Source of the DNA: Fictibacillus norfolkensis
GTDB taxonomy: Bacteria; Bacillota; Bacilli; Bacillales; Fictibacillaceae
Direction: 5' to 3'
DNA: 64,000 bases
Assembly: GCF_014836645.1 (NCBI RefSeq)
Contig: NZ_JACSQM010000001.1
Location: 186,001 to 250,000, forward strand
The position numbers and the translations under genes are program-made. Below, piece after piece: positions 56,289 through 64,000 of this stretch (positions within the stretch are counted from its first letter, which is position 1; each line of letters starts with the position of its first letter). A model generated the notes under the pieces. It searched no databases, was not told the DNA's origin, and worked only from the letters and a program-made list of their open reading frames with translations.

Positions 56289-58004
56289 TTAGTCTTCCAT
56301 CGTAGATAGATCCCCAGTTGGTAGATCAAGTTCCCAAGCTTTAAGAACACGACGCATAATCTTACCGCTTCTTGTCTTCGGAAGCTTATCACGGAATTCG
56401 ATTTCACGTGGTGCCGCATGTGCAGCAAGTCCTGCTTTTACAAAACTACGGATTTCCTCGATCAGCTCATCACTTTCTTCATAGCCAGAACGAAGGGCGA
56501 TGAACGCCTTAATAATCTCGCCTCGAACAGGATCCGGTTTTCCGATAACACCTGCTTCCGCAACGGCAGGGTGTTCTACGAGTTTGCTTTCCACTTCAAA
56601 CGGTCCGACTCGTTCTCCGGACGTCATGATAACATCATCAATTCTACCTTGAAACCAGAAATAGCCATCTTCGTCCATATAAGCAGAATCTCCGGAAACA
56701 TACCAGCCACCTGGCGTAAAATACGAATCGTATTTTTCAGGATTGTTCCAGATCGCATGCATCATGGACGGCCATCCTTTTTTGATAGCAAGATTGCCCA
56801 TTCGATATGGCGGTAAGATGTTATCTTGGTCGTCAATGATCGCTGCTTCTACCCCTGGGAACGGTTTACCCATCGAACCAGGTTTAATTTCCATCGCCGG
56901 GTAGTTACTGATCAGCTGACCACCTGTTTCTGTCATCCACCAGTTATCATGTATGCGTAAGTTAAACACCTTCATTCCCCATCTAACGACCTCAGGGTTA
57001 AGAGGTTCACCTACACTTAAAATATGTCGAAGTGAGGACATATCAAATTTCTTGACCACTTCGTCACCAGCACCCATCAACATACGAAAAGCAGTTGGAG
57101 CACTGTACCAGACCGTTACACCATAATTTTCAATCGTTCCATACCAATCTTCAGGTGAGAAACGTCCACCACGAATAACACTTGATGTGCCGTTCAACCA
57201 TGGCCCGAATATGCCATAAGAAGTTCCTGTCACCCAGCCCGGATCAGCGGTGCACCAGTACACATCGTCCTCTTTAAGGTCGAGTACCCATTTTGAAGTT
57301 TGGAAATGCTGAAGCATCGCATTATGAACATGAAGTACACCTTTTGGTTTACCGGTCGATCCAGATGTGTAGTGAAGGATTAATCCGTCTTCGCGGTCCA
57401 CCCATTCAATATCTAGATCTTTTGATGCTTTTTTCATACGATCGAAATAATTTACATATGGTCCCTCTTCTTTAACATCTTCTCCCACCAAAATAACATT
57501 CTTCAATTTCGGCAGTTGATCAACTGGGACACGCTCTAAAAGTGATGGCGTGGTAACGAGTACTTTTGCCTCACTATCTTCAAGTCTGTCTCTTACTGCC
57601 CCTTCCATGAATGCTTCAAACAGTGGGCCTACGATTGCTCCGAGCTTGATCGCACCAAGGAACGTGAAGTAAAGTTCAGGTGAACGCGGCATGAAAATAA
57701 AGACGCGATCTCCTTTTTCAACACCTATTTGACGTAACATATTACCCGCTTTGTTAGACATCTCTTTCATGTCTTTAAACGTGTACTTCTCATCTCTATT
57801 TTGATCTGAAAAGTAGAGCGCTACTTTATTTTTACGATGGGATGCTGCATGACGGTCTATAGCTTCATACGCCATATTAACTCGTCCTGTTTTGTGCCAG
57901 GAGAATTCTTTTTCAATGTCTTTCCAATCAAATGCTCCGTATGTAGCCTCATAATCATGAAGATTAAAATCACCTTTTATAATCGGAAGCGCTTCCAGTT
58001 TCAT
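56289..58004 (-). CDS. acsA: Acetyl-CoA synthetase
   Basis: AMP-forming enzyme of 571 aa that activates acetate. The P-loop is LHYTSGSTGKPKG, the adenylate motif is DNWWMTETGGQ and the C-terminal catalytic lysine is in PKTRSGKIMRRVL. That lysine is the residue acetylated by AcuA and deacetylated by AcuC, both encoded by the divergent operon next to it. The ATG has GGGAG eight bases upstream. A GC-rich palindrome covers codons 3-7. Confidence 0.96.
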   Translation of the reverse strand: MKLEALPIIKGDFNLHDYEATYGAFDWKDIEKEFSWHKTGRVNMAYEAIDRHAASHRKNKVALYFSDQNRDEKYTFKDMKEMSNKAGNMLRQIGVEKGDRVFIFMPRSPELYFTFLGAIKLGAIVGPLFEAFMEGAVRDRLEDSEAKVLVTTPSLLERVPVDQLPKLKNVILVGEDVKEEGPYVNYFDRMKKASKDLDIEWVDREDGLILHYTSGSTGKPKGVLHVHNAMLQHFQTSKWVLDLKEDDVYWCTADPGWVTGTSYGIFGPWLNGTSSVIRGGRFSPEDWYGTIENYGVTVWYSAPTAFRMLMGAGDEVVKKFDMSSLRHILSVGEPLNPEVVRWGMKVFNLRIHDNWWMTETGGQLISNYPAMEIKPGSMGKPFPGVEAAIIDDQDNILPPYRMGNLAIKKGWPSMMHAIWNNPEKYDSYFTPGGWYVSGDSAYMDEDGYFWFQGRIDDVIMTSGERVGPFEVESKLVEHPAVAEAGVIGKPDPVRGEIIKAFIALRSGYEESDELIEEIRSFVKAGLAAHAAPREIEFRDKLPKTRSGKIMRRVLKAWELDLPTGDLSTMED

Positions 58005-58126
58005 TGCCAAATCTCCCTTCCCTTTTGGATATCCCTTTAATTATATCATATTATCTAAATTTTTTAACTTATTAGAACTATCTATAAAAACCGTTATGTA
58101 AACCCTTATAACGTGGTTTAATGATG

Positions 58127-58132
58127 TATAAT
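58127..58132 (+). promoter_or_regulatory. -10 element of the acuABC operon
   Basis: Perfect TATAAT 33 bp before the acuA start; no good -35 is visible at the proper distance. I see no consensus cre in the acsA-acuA gap. Confidence 0.5.
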
Positions 58133-58164
58133 AGAAGTTGGAAACCAACCTAGGTGGTGTAAAA

Positions 58165-58797
58165 ATGAAACATACGAAAACATACAACTGTGTAGCACTA
58201 AAAACGAGTCATGGAACCATAACGGTCGAGGGACCTGTATCAGCGGAAACGTTAGAAGGTCTTTATTTTCATGAAGGTTTAAAAGCATTTAGACCAGCAG
58301 ATGAACAAAAAAAAGCTGTTACTGAAATCGCTAGACTAGCCGAAGGAAGAATCATAATCGCAAGGAATAAGGATACCGTAGTCGGTTATGTTACATATGT
58401 CTATCCAGATCCACTAGAGCGCTGGTCAGAAGGAAACTTGGAAAATCTATTAGAACTAGGTGCGATAGAAGTCATTCCTGATTATCGAAACTTTAAAGTT
58501 GGAAAAACACTATTAAAAGTTTCCATGATGGATGATTCCATGGAAGACTATATTATTATCACGACAGAATACTATTGGCACTGGGACTTAAAAGGAACGA
58601 AACTATCCGTTTGGGATTACCGAAAAGTCATGGAAAAGATGATGAATGCAGGTGACCTGGAGTATATGGCAACTGATGATCCTGAAATTAGTTCGCACCC
58701 GGCCAACTGCTTAATGGTCCGTATTGGAAAAAGAATCGACTTAGACACGATTCAACAGTTTGACCGGCTGCGTTTTAAAAATCGTTTTATGTATTAA
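58165..58797 (+). CDS. acuA: Acetyltransferase AcuA (of acetyl-CoA synthetase)
   Basis: GNAT-type protein acetyltransferase of 210 aa, the family's usual length. The acetyl-CoA-binding part is IEVIPDYRNFKVGKTLLKVSM. It inactivates AcsA by acetylating its catalytic lysine. The ATG has AGGTGG seven bases upstream; an earlier in-frame start has no site. First gene of acuABC. Confidence 0.93.
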   Translation: MKHTKTYNCVALKTSHGTITVEGPVSAETLEGLYFHEGLKAFRPADEQKKAVTEIARLAEGRIIIARNKDTVVGYVTYVYPDPLERWSEGNLENLLELGAIEVIPDYRNFKVGKTLLKVSMMDDSMEDYIIITTEYYWHWDLKGTKLSVWDYRKVMEKMMNAGDLEYMATDDPEISSHPANCLMVRIGKRIDLDTIQQFDRLRFKNRFMY

Positions 58798-58841
58798 TCC
58801 AATCAGTAGACTAGAGAGAAATCAAATGGGAGTGTTACGAT

Positions 58842-59492
58842 ATGATCGTTCAAAATATGATGCAGAAGAATGTTGTAACGATTCATGAAAGCGAGACGAT
58901 CGGTACAGCCATTCAATTAATGTTAGAAAAAGATATTCGAAACTTGCCTGTGATTGACAAGAACGGAGATTTTCTAGGTCTTGTTACAGATCGAGAAGTG
59001 AAGGATGCCAGTCCATCAATTTTTCACCAGAACGAGCATCCAGAAGATTTTGAAAAACCGGTTTCAAGCATCATGAAACAAGCTATCTTTTCAGCTCATC
59101 CTTTCGACATAGCAGAAGAACTTTCTACGATTTTTTATGAACACAATGTGAGCTGTATTCCAGTGCTGGAAGAGACGAAGTTAGTTGGTCTAGTAACTGA
59201 AAGAGAGATGTTACATGCCTTCATCCTTTTAACAGGCACCCATCAGCCTGGGTCTCATCTAGAAGTAGTCGTACCGAACGAAGCTGGTGAATTAGCTAAA
59301 GTAGCGAGTGTCTTAAAAGATTTCCACTTGAACATCAGCTCAGTTCTCGTCTATCCTTCTCATAATGAGCGAGAAAAGATTATCGTATTTCGCGTTGGAA
59401 CGATGAACCCGCTTCCGGTCATCGAACACTTAATTGATAACGGCTATGAAGTGAAATGGCCACCTGTACCGGGTGAACGCGATGAAAAATGA
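58842..59492 (+). CDS. acuB: AcuB, CBS-ACT domain protein
   Basis: 216 aa: two CBS domains (about 1-135, e.g. IRNLPVIDKNGDFLGLVTDREV and CIPVLEETKLVGLVTERE) followed by an ACT domain (about 140-200). This layout suggests nucleotide or amino-acid sensing. Its part in acetate or acetoin metabolism is unclear. GGGAG precedes the ATG; the stop overlaps acuC by 11 bases. Confidence 0.92.
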   Translation: MIVQNMMQKNVVTIHESETIGTAIQLMLEKDIRNLPVIDKNGDFLGLVTDREVKDASPSIFHQNEHPEDFEKPVSSIMKQAIFSAHPFDIAEELSTIFYEHNVSCIPVLEETKLVGLVTEREMLHAFILLTGTHQPGSHLEVVVPNEAGELAKVASVLKDFHLNISSVLVYPSHNEREKIIVFRVGTMNPLPVIEHLIDNGYEVKWPPVPGERDEK

Positions 59493-60636
59493 TTCTGTTT
59501 TTGTTTATTCACCAGACCTATTAGGATATAAGTTCAGTGAGACGCATCCCTTCAATCAGCTTAGAGTTCAGCTTGCTTATGAGTTGTTAAGAGATTCAGG
59601 CTGTTTGAATGACGATCAGATCATCAAGCCTAGACAAGCAACAGATGAGGAGATTATATTGATTCATGATCCTGGCTATGTAGAAGCTGTAAAGCAAGCC
59701 GGACAAGGACAGCTTAATCGTGAAATCGCTCTAAATTATGGACTCGGTACAGAAGATACACCCATATTCCCAAACATGCATGAAGCCAGCAGCTGGATCG
59801 TTGGTGCCACTCTTACAGCGGTAGATCATGTGATGGAAGGAAAGTCCAAGCATGCTCTTAGCCTTAGCGGGGGACTGCATCACGGTTTTAGAGGAAAAGC
59901 TTCTGGGTTCTGTATCTACAATGACAGCTCAATCGCAATTGAATATATGAAACGAAAATACAATGCACGTGTTTTATATGTTGATACGGATGCTCATCAT
60001 GGTGATGGTGTGCAGTGGGCTTTTTATGATGATCCAGATGTTTGCACCCTTTCCATCCACGAAACAGGACGCTACTTATTTCCTGGTACTGGATCCATCC
60101 ATGAAAAAGGAGCTGGAAAAGGGTATGGCTTTTCCTTTAATGTTCCTGTTGATGCCTTTACAGAAGATGAATCCTTCTTAGAGTGCTATGAAAAGAGCTT
60201 GTGGGAAGTTGCAGAATTTTTCAAACCAGACGTTATCATTACCCAAAATGGTGTTGATGCTCATTATTATGATCCTTTAACACATTTATCTGTAACGATG
60301 AAAACCTATACGGAAATTCCAAGGATCGCAAAGAAAGTTGCTGAAAAATATTGTGGCGGCCGCTGGATTGCAACAGGCGGTGGCGGTTATGATATTTGGC
60401 GTGTCGTTCCTCGTGCTTGGTCTTATTTATGGTGTGTGATGAACGATCAAGCACCTTCCGGACAGATCGCAGAGAACTGGCTAAAGCGTTGGACGAATGA
60501 AGCGAAGCACCCTCTTCCTCCTACATGGGAAGATGAATCCGGAATCTACAAACCCATTCCAAGAAAAGATGAGATTACATCCAAAAACAGAGCAACATTG
60601 GAAAAAAGCTTATATTCCATTAAAAAGAGTTCATAA
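59482..60636 (+). CDS. acuC: Protein deacetylase AcuC
   Basis: Zinc-dependent histone-deacetylase family enzyme, 384 aa. It reactivates acetylated AcsA. Visible active-site parts are LSLSGGLHHGFRGKASGFCIYND (double His), YVDTDAHHGDGVQ and the tyrosine in ATGGGGYDI. ATG at 59482 has GGGTG six bases upstream; a GTG three codons earlier is possible. Overlaps the end of acuB. Confidence 0.94.
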   Translation: MKNDSVFVYSPDLLGYKFSETHPFNQLRVQLAYELLRDSGCLNDDQIIKPRQATDEEIILIHDPGYVEAVKQAGQGQLNREIALNYGLGTEDTPIFPNMHEASSWIVGATLTAVDHVMEGKSKHALSLSGGLHHGFRGKASGFCIYNDSSIAIEYMKRKYNARVLYVDTDAHHGDGVQWAFYDDPDVCTLSIHETGRYLFPGTGSIHEKGAGKGYGFSFNVPVDAFTEDESFLECYEKSLWEVAEFFKPDVIITQNGVDAHYYDPLTHLSVTMKTYTEIPRIAKKVAEKYCGGRWIATGGGGYDIWRVVPRAWSYLWCVMNDQAPSGQIAENWLKRWTNEAKHPLPPTWEDESGIYKPIPRKDEITSKNRATLEKSLYSIKKSS

Positions 60637-60638
60637 CG

Positions 60639-60671
60639 AAAGAGGACTATATCGTTTAGTCCTCTTTTTCT
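60639..60671 (+). terminator. Terminator of acuABC
   Basis: AAAGAGGACTA/TAGTCCTCTTT stem with T run directly after acuC. Confidence 0.9.
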
Positions 60672-60726
60672 ATGTTTTAAATCCTGAAAATAGCTGTAGA
60701 TGACAAGCGTTTTAAGTGCATGTTCA

Positions 60727-60810
60727 TAATTTCACGGTAATCGAAAATATATTCCCGTTAAATAGAATTAATTTCGCGGTAATGTAAAGTAATTTCACGG
60801 ATAAAAATTT
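60727..60810. repeat. Four-unit 21-bp tandem repeat
   Basis: TAATTTCACGGTAA-like units begin at 60727, 60748, 60769 and 60790, exactly 21 bp apart; the second is diverged (TATATTCCCGTTAA). Lies between convergent acuC and mtnN and has no coding potential that I can see. Confidence 0.8.
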
Positions 60811-60858
60811 TTAACCACTTTTCGACAAATCCATAAAACCCTCATGACCCAGAACCAA

Positions 60859-60893
60859 AAAAACTGACCCATCCATTGACGGGTCAGTTTTCC
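60859..60893 (-). terminator. Terminator of ccpA-mtnN
   Basis: AAAACTGACCC/GGGTCAGTTTT stem with a 10-base loop and seven T on the - strand. Confidence 0.9.
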
Positions 60894-60903
60894 ATAGCAC
60901 ATT

Positions 60904-61605
60904 CTATAATGATTCTATAATCGTTTCTACCATATCTGACGAACGGCGTGCAGCTAATGCTGTGAATTCAGCAAAGCTAGCTGGCGCTTCGCCGTTTGCT
61001 TTATCAGAGATCGAACGGATGATTACGAAAGGTACTTCATTTAAGAATGAAGCCTGAGCCACTGCTGACCCTTCCATTTCAATGCAAGTTCCGTTGAAAA
61101 GAGCTGAATAGACTTCAACCAGTTCACGATCAGCGATAAACTGATCACCGCTCAGTACTTTGCCGATCTTCACTTTCGGTCCTTGTAATCTTTCTGCTGC
61201 TGTTTCTGCAAGTTTTACTAAGTGAACATCTGCTCTAAATTCAGAATCAAACGCAAACATCGGAATCGTTCCTTTTGGAAAATCAGGGCTCAATGCAGAA
61301 GCATCCATATCATGCTGCATTGCACTTGATGAGATCACAATGTCTCCTACTTCCAGTTCAGGATCAAGTGCGCCTGCTACTCCTGTGAAAAGAACATGAG
61401 TGACTTGAAAGCGATCGATAAGAATCTGAGTGGTAATCGCTGCGTTAACCTTCCCTACACCAGACTTACATAATACGACCTCTTTGTTATGATGTGTTCC
61501 TTCATAAAATTTATTTTGAGCAAAAACGCTTTCCCCATAGATATCAAGTGCTTCTTTCATATAAACGATTTCTTCGTCCATCGCACCGATGATGCCAATT
61601 CTCAC
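60904..61605 (-). CDS. mtnN: 5'-methylthioadenosine/S-adenosylhomocysteine nucleosidase
   Basis: Cleaves adenine from MTA and SAH; 233 aa. It has the N-terminal IGIIGAMDEE, the VNAAITTQILIDRF region, the substrate glutamates in CIEMEGSAVAQ and the catalytic aspartate in IRSISDKANG. The start is GTG, since GAGGTG lies six bases upstream; a GTG three codons earlier overlaps that site. It follows ccpA by 21 bp with no terminator, an unusual partner. Confidence 0.94.
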   Translation of the reverse strand: MRIGIIGAMDEEIVYMKEALDIYGESVFAQNKFYEGTHHNKEVVLCKSGVGKVNAAITTQILIDRFQVTHVLFTGVAGALDPELEVGDIVISSSAMQHDMDASALSPDFPKGTIPMFAFDSEFRADVHLVKLAETAAERLQGPKVKIGKVLSGDQFIADRELVEVYSALFNGTCIEMEGSAVAQASFLNEVPFVIIRSISDKANGEAPASFAEFTALAARRSSDMVETIIESL

Positions 61606-61626
61606 TTCGCCCACCTCAACACTTCA

Positions 61627-62628
61627 TTATTGTTTTGTAGAATTTCTGAATTGAATACGATGAGGCAATACTACCGTATGTTCTTCGACCGTTTCTTTGT
61701 TCATCAATTTTGTTAACAATCGCATCGCTACCGCTCCGATATCATACATCGGTTGAACGACTGTTGATAACGTTGGACGAACCATCGTAGCCAGTCTTGT
61801 GTTATCGAAACCAATTACTTCAAGATCCTCCGGCACGCTCAAACCTCGGTCTTGTGCACCGTGAATTACTCCTAATGCCATTTCATCCGTACCTACAAAA
61901 ACAGCTGAAGGTTTGTTTCCACTGTCTAAGAAGCTTTCGATCGCTTCGATTCCAGAATCATATGTGTATTCACCAACGAATACTTGACTTTCATCAACCT
62001 TTTTACCATGTTCTTCTAACGCTTTACGGTAACCATTGAACTTATAATAGCCGTTGATTGGGTCTTCTAGTGGTCCTGTTACCATCGCAACAGATGAATG
62101 ACCTTTTTCAAGCAAGTGAGAAACCGCTTCATAAACAGCATTTTGATAGTCGATGTTTACAGATGGAACTTCTTCGTTCATATCCACTGTAGCAGCCATA
62201 ACGATTGGAACAGCCGCACGCTTGAATTCTTCTACATGCTCTTCTGTGATCTTCCCGCCCATGAATACAATTCCGTCCACCTGCTTACCTAGTAAAGTGT
62301 TTAACAGATGGATCTCTTTATCTTTGTTCTGATCAGAGTTACAAAGGATAATGTTGTATTTGTACATGGTTGCAATATCTTCAATACCACGAGCGAGTTC
62401 GGCAAAAAAGATGCTAGAGATATCCGGAATGATAACGCCGACCGTTGTTGTTTTCTTGCTTGCTAGTCCCCTTGCTACTGCATTCGGACGGTAGCCTAAC
62501 CTTTCGATCGCTTCAAGCACTTTCTTTCTAGTAGATGGCTTGACGTTTGGGTTTCCGTTAACAACACGAGAAACCGTTGCCATTGAGACACCTGCCTCAC
62601 GAGCTACATCATAAATTGTTGTATTCAA
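61627..62628 (-). CDS. ccpA: Catabolite control protein A
   Basis: LacI-family master regulator of carbon catabolite control; 333 aa, typical length. The N-terminal helix-turn-helix is [28 protein letters not shown]. The effector domain has CcpA-specific segments such as [13 protein letters not shown] and [21 protein letters not shown]. It binds cre sites with HPr-Ser-P. Candidate targets in this window lie at 2749, 32796 and 48703. Confidence 0.97.
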   Translation of the reverse strand: MNTTIYDVAREAGVSMATVSRVVNGNPNVKPSTRKKVLEAIERLGYRPNAVARGLASKKTTTVGVIIPDISSIFFAELARGIEDIATMYKYNIILCNSDQNKDKEIHLLNTLLGKQVDGIVFMGGKITEEHVEEFKRAAVPIVMAATVDMNEEVPSVNIDYQNAVYEAVSHLLEKGHSSVAMVTGPLEDPINGYYKFNGYRKALEEHGKKVDESQVFVGEYTYDSGIEAIESFLDSGNKPSAVFVGTDEMALGVIHGAQDRGLSVPEDLEVIGFDNTRLATMVRPTLSTVVQPMYDIGAVAMRLLTKLMNKETVEEHTVVLPHRIQFRNSTKQ

Positions 62629-62677
62629 AAAAAATCCTCCTTATATACTGCATATCCGACAGCTATGTAATGCTATT

Positions 62678-62706
62678 ATCATACGATAAAGTAGTAAAGT
62701 AGGCAA
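62678..62706 (-). promoter_or_regulatory. SigA-type promoter of ccpA
   Basis: TTGCCT and TATGAT on the - strand with 17-bp spacing, about 50 bp before the start codon. The remaining 62707-62836 is AT-rich without other signals I recognise. Confidence 0.6.
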
Positions 62707-62836
62707 CGAATAGAGACATGTTTCACCATTTATTCATACATTAAAAAAAGAATAAAATAAAATGCACCTATTTTACTTATTTTTGGCGAAAATAGGCAGA
62801 ATCATACACTTTTTCAGAGTGGATATTGATATATAA

Positions 62837-62876
62837 AAAAAACCGGCAGCATTTATCACAAAAGCTGACCGGTTCT
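62837..62876 (-). terminator. Terminator of aroA
   Basis: AACCGG-CAGC/GCTG-CCGGTT stem followed by eight T on the - strand. Confidence 0.85.
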
Positions 62877-62883
62877 CTACTTA

Positions 62884-63972
62884 TTAAACCATCTGATTTA
62901 GTTTAAGAAAACGGGAAGAAACAAGTTCTTCAACAAATCTTTGAAATTCTTCGATGTTCATCTGCTGTGCAGCATCCGACAAAGCTACGGCTGGGTCTGG
63001 ATGTACTTCTGCCATCACTCCATCTGCACCGATTGCAAAAGCTGCCTTTGCAGCTGGAAGGAGCAGATCTTTTCTCCCTGTTGAATGCGTTACATCTACA
63101 AACACAGGCAGGTGTGTTTCTTGTTTTAAAATGGGCACCGCTGTAATATCCAACGTGTTTCGTGTTGCCCGTTCATACGTTCGAATACCTCTTTCACAAA
63201 GGATGATCTGCCCATTTCCTTGTGACATGATATATTCAGCTGAGTTGATAAACTCATCAAGTGTTGCTGCGAGTCCTCTTTTTAATAAAACAGGCTTATT
63301 GAGTCTTCCAGCTGCTTTTAACAGCTCATAGTTCTGCATGTTTCTAGCACCAATTTGAATGATGTCTAAATACTCACATGCCATATCAAGGTCTTGGGGA
63401 TGGACGATTTCACTGATTACCGCACAATTGTATTCATCTGCCACTTTTTTCAGAATCTGAAGTCCTTCCACGCCTAAACCTTGGAAATCATAAGGTGACG
63501 TTCGAGGTTTGAACGCTCCGCCTCGTAACAACTTCACACCATTCTTCGTAACAGCTTCTGCGACTGAAGCTGTTTGTTCATAACTCTCTACAGCACACGG
63601 TCCAGCAATCAAAATAGGATTTCCGTTTCCGATCTCCAGACCTTTAACAGAAATAACCGTATCTTCAGGTCTTTGTTTTCTCGAGACAAGAAGCTCTTTT
63701 TTGTGATTCACTTCTTGTAATTCGAGACCTGCTTTAAAAATTTCTTTAAAAAGATGGTGAAGTGTACTCGTTTCAAAGGGTCCTTGGTTCTCTGATGAAA
63801 CGAGATCTAACATATGCCTTTCTCTAACAGGATCGTACTTCTTCATACCTTGATCGGATTTAATCTCACCGATTCGCTGAACAATCTTACCTCGTTTATT
63901 GATCAATGCTAACAATTCTTTATTTACAACATCAAGCTCGGACCGTAACGTGTTTAACTCTAGATGATTCAT
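62884..63972 (-). CDS. aroA: Bifunctional chorismate mutase / DAHP synthase
   Basis: 362 aa. The N-terminal AroQ-type chorismate mutase domain (about 1-85, [30 protein letters not shown]) is fused to a type I-beta DAHP synthase (about 105-350, with [24 protein letters not shown] and VDVTHSTGR). It starts aromatic amino-acid synthesis; in Bacillus the mutase domain mediates feedback by chorismate and prephenate. The name aroA follows B. subtilis use (not EPSP synthase). GAGGTG stands seven bases before the ATG. Confidence 0.96.
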   Translation of the reverse strand: MNHLELNTLRSELDVVNKELLALINKRGKIVQRIGEIKSDQGMKKYDPVRERHMLDLVSSENQGPFETSTLHHLFKEIFKAGLELQEVNHKKELLVSRKQRPEDTVISVKGLEIGNGNPILIAGPCAVESYEQTASVAEAVTKNGVKLLRGGAFKPRTSPYDFQGLGVEGLQILKKVADEYNCAVISEIVHPQDLDMACEYLDIIQIGARNMQNYELLKAAGRLNKPVLLKRGLAATLDEFINSAEYIMSQGNGQIILCERGIRTYERATRNTLDITAVPILKQETHLPVFVDVTHSTGRKDLLLPAAKAAFAIGADGVMAEVHPDPAVALSDAAQQMNIEEFQRFVEELVSSRFLKLNQMV

Positions 63973-64000
63973 ATATGAGCACCTCAGTATTTATATAATG

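Noticed and set aside
58011-58164. TGTAAACCCTTATAAC in the acsA-acuA gap as a cre
   Set aside because: It lacks the central CG that CcpA needs.
60637-60903. 21-bp array as a CRISPR
   Set aside because: Units are directly joined without unique spacers of constant length, and no cas genes are present.

Overview
This window is ordinary core chromosome of a low-GC, endospore-forming member of the Bacillaceae (Bacillus/Fictibacillus-like). Evidence for this is an alpha/beta-type SASP gene with a SigG-type promoter, other sporulation genes (ytrH, ytrI, ytfJ, ytvI, refZ), strong AGGAGG ribosome binding sites, a Tyr T-box and an rpsD leader. Gene order closely follows the B. subtilis segment phoR-phoP...ccpA-aroA. 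I see no rRNA, tRNA, CRISPR, prophage or insertion sequence.

Layout. 1-2.3 kb: phoP and truncated phoR, with an array of Pho-box-like repeats. 2.3-6.4 kb: a MaoC-like gene, then mdh, icd and citZ (TCA cycle). 6.6-9 kb: DUF441, ytvI, an interspersed palindromic repeat and fxsA. 9-19 kb: pyk and pfkA (glycolysis); accA, accD, a FadR-type GntR regulator and the malic enzyme ytsJ; dnaE. 19-26 kb: ytrH-ytrI, nrnA, ytpI, ytoI, ytkL, ald and several small genes. 26-31.5 kb: argGH, moaB, an EcsC protein and a GNAT acetyltransferase. 31.5-40.4 kb: ackA, ytxK, tpx, ytfJI, nadK2, ytcJ, an acyl-CoA synthetase and a SASP gene. 40.4-49 kb: two more repeat copies, thiI with its cysteine desulfurase, ezrA, hisJ, refZ, a free-methionine sulfoxide reductase and a methionine gamma-lyase. 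49-58 kb: rpsD, a soluble chemoreceptor, an aldo/keto reductase, T-box-tyrS and a class A penicillin-binding protein. 56-64 kb: acsA divergent from acuABC, then mtnN, ccpA and aroA (chorismate mutase-DAHP synthase).

How it works together. Most genes serve central carbon flux around PEP, pyruvate, malate and acetyl-CoA, and CcpA is encoded in the same window. Cre-like sites lie before the MaoC-like gene (perfect match), the methionine gamma-lyase gene (13/14) and ackA (offset by one base).

Most interesting point. ytsJ, a FadR-subfamily GntR regulator, accD and accA appear to form one operon. Its only obvious promoter carries a perfect GTGGTC-A-GACCAC palindrome near the start of transcription, the kind of operator FadR-type regulators bind. 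This suggests a self-regulated malic enzyme to acetyl-CoA carboxylase module. Other leads are a perfect palindrome inside the putative pfkA promoter, three related copies of an interspersed hairpin repeat (one internally deleted), a four-unit 21-bp tandem array, and an unusual ccpA-mtnN pair.
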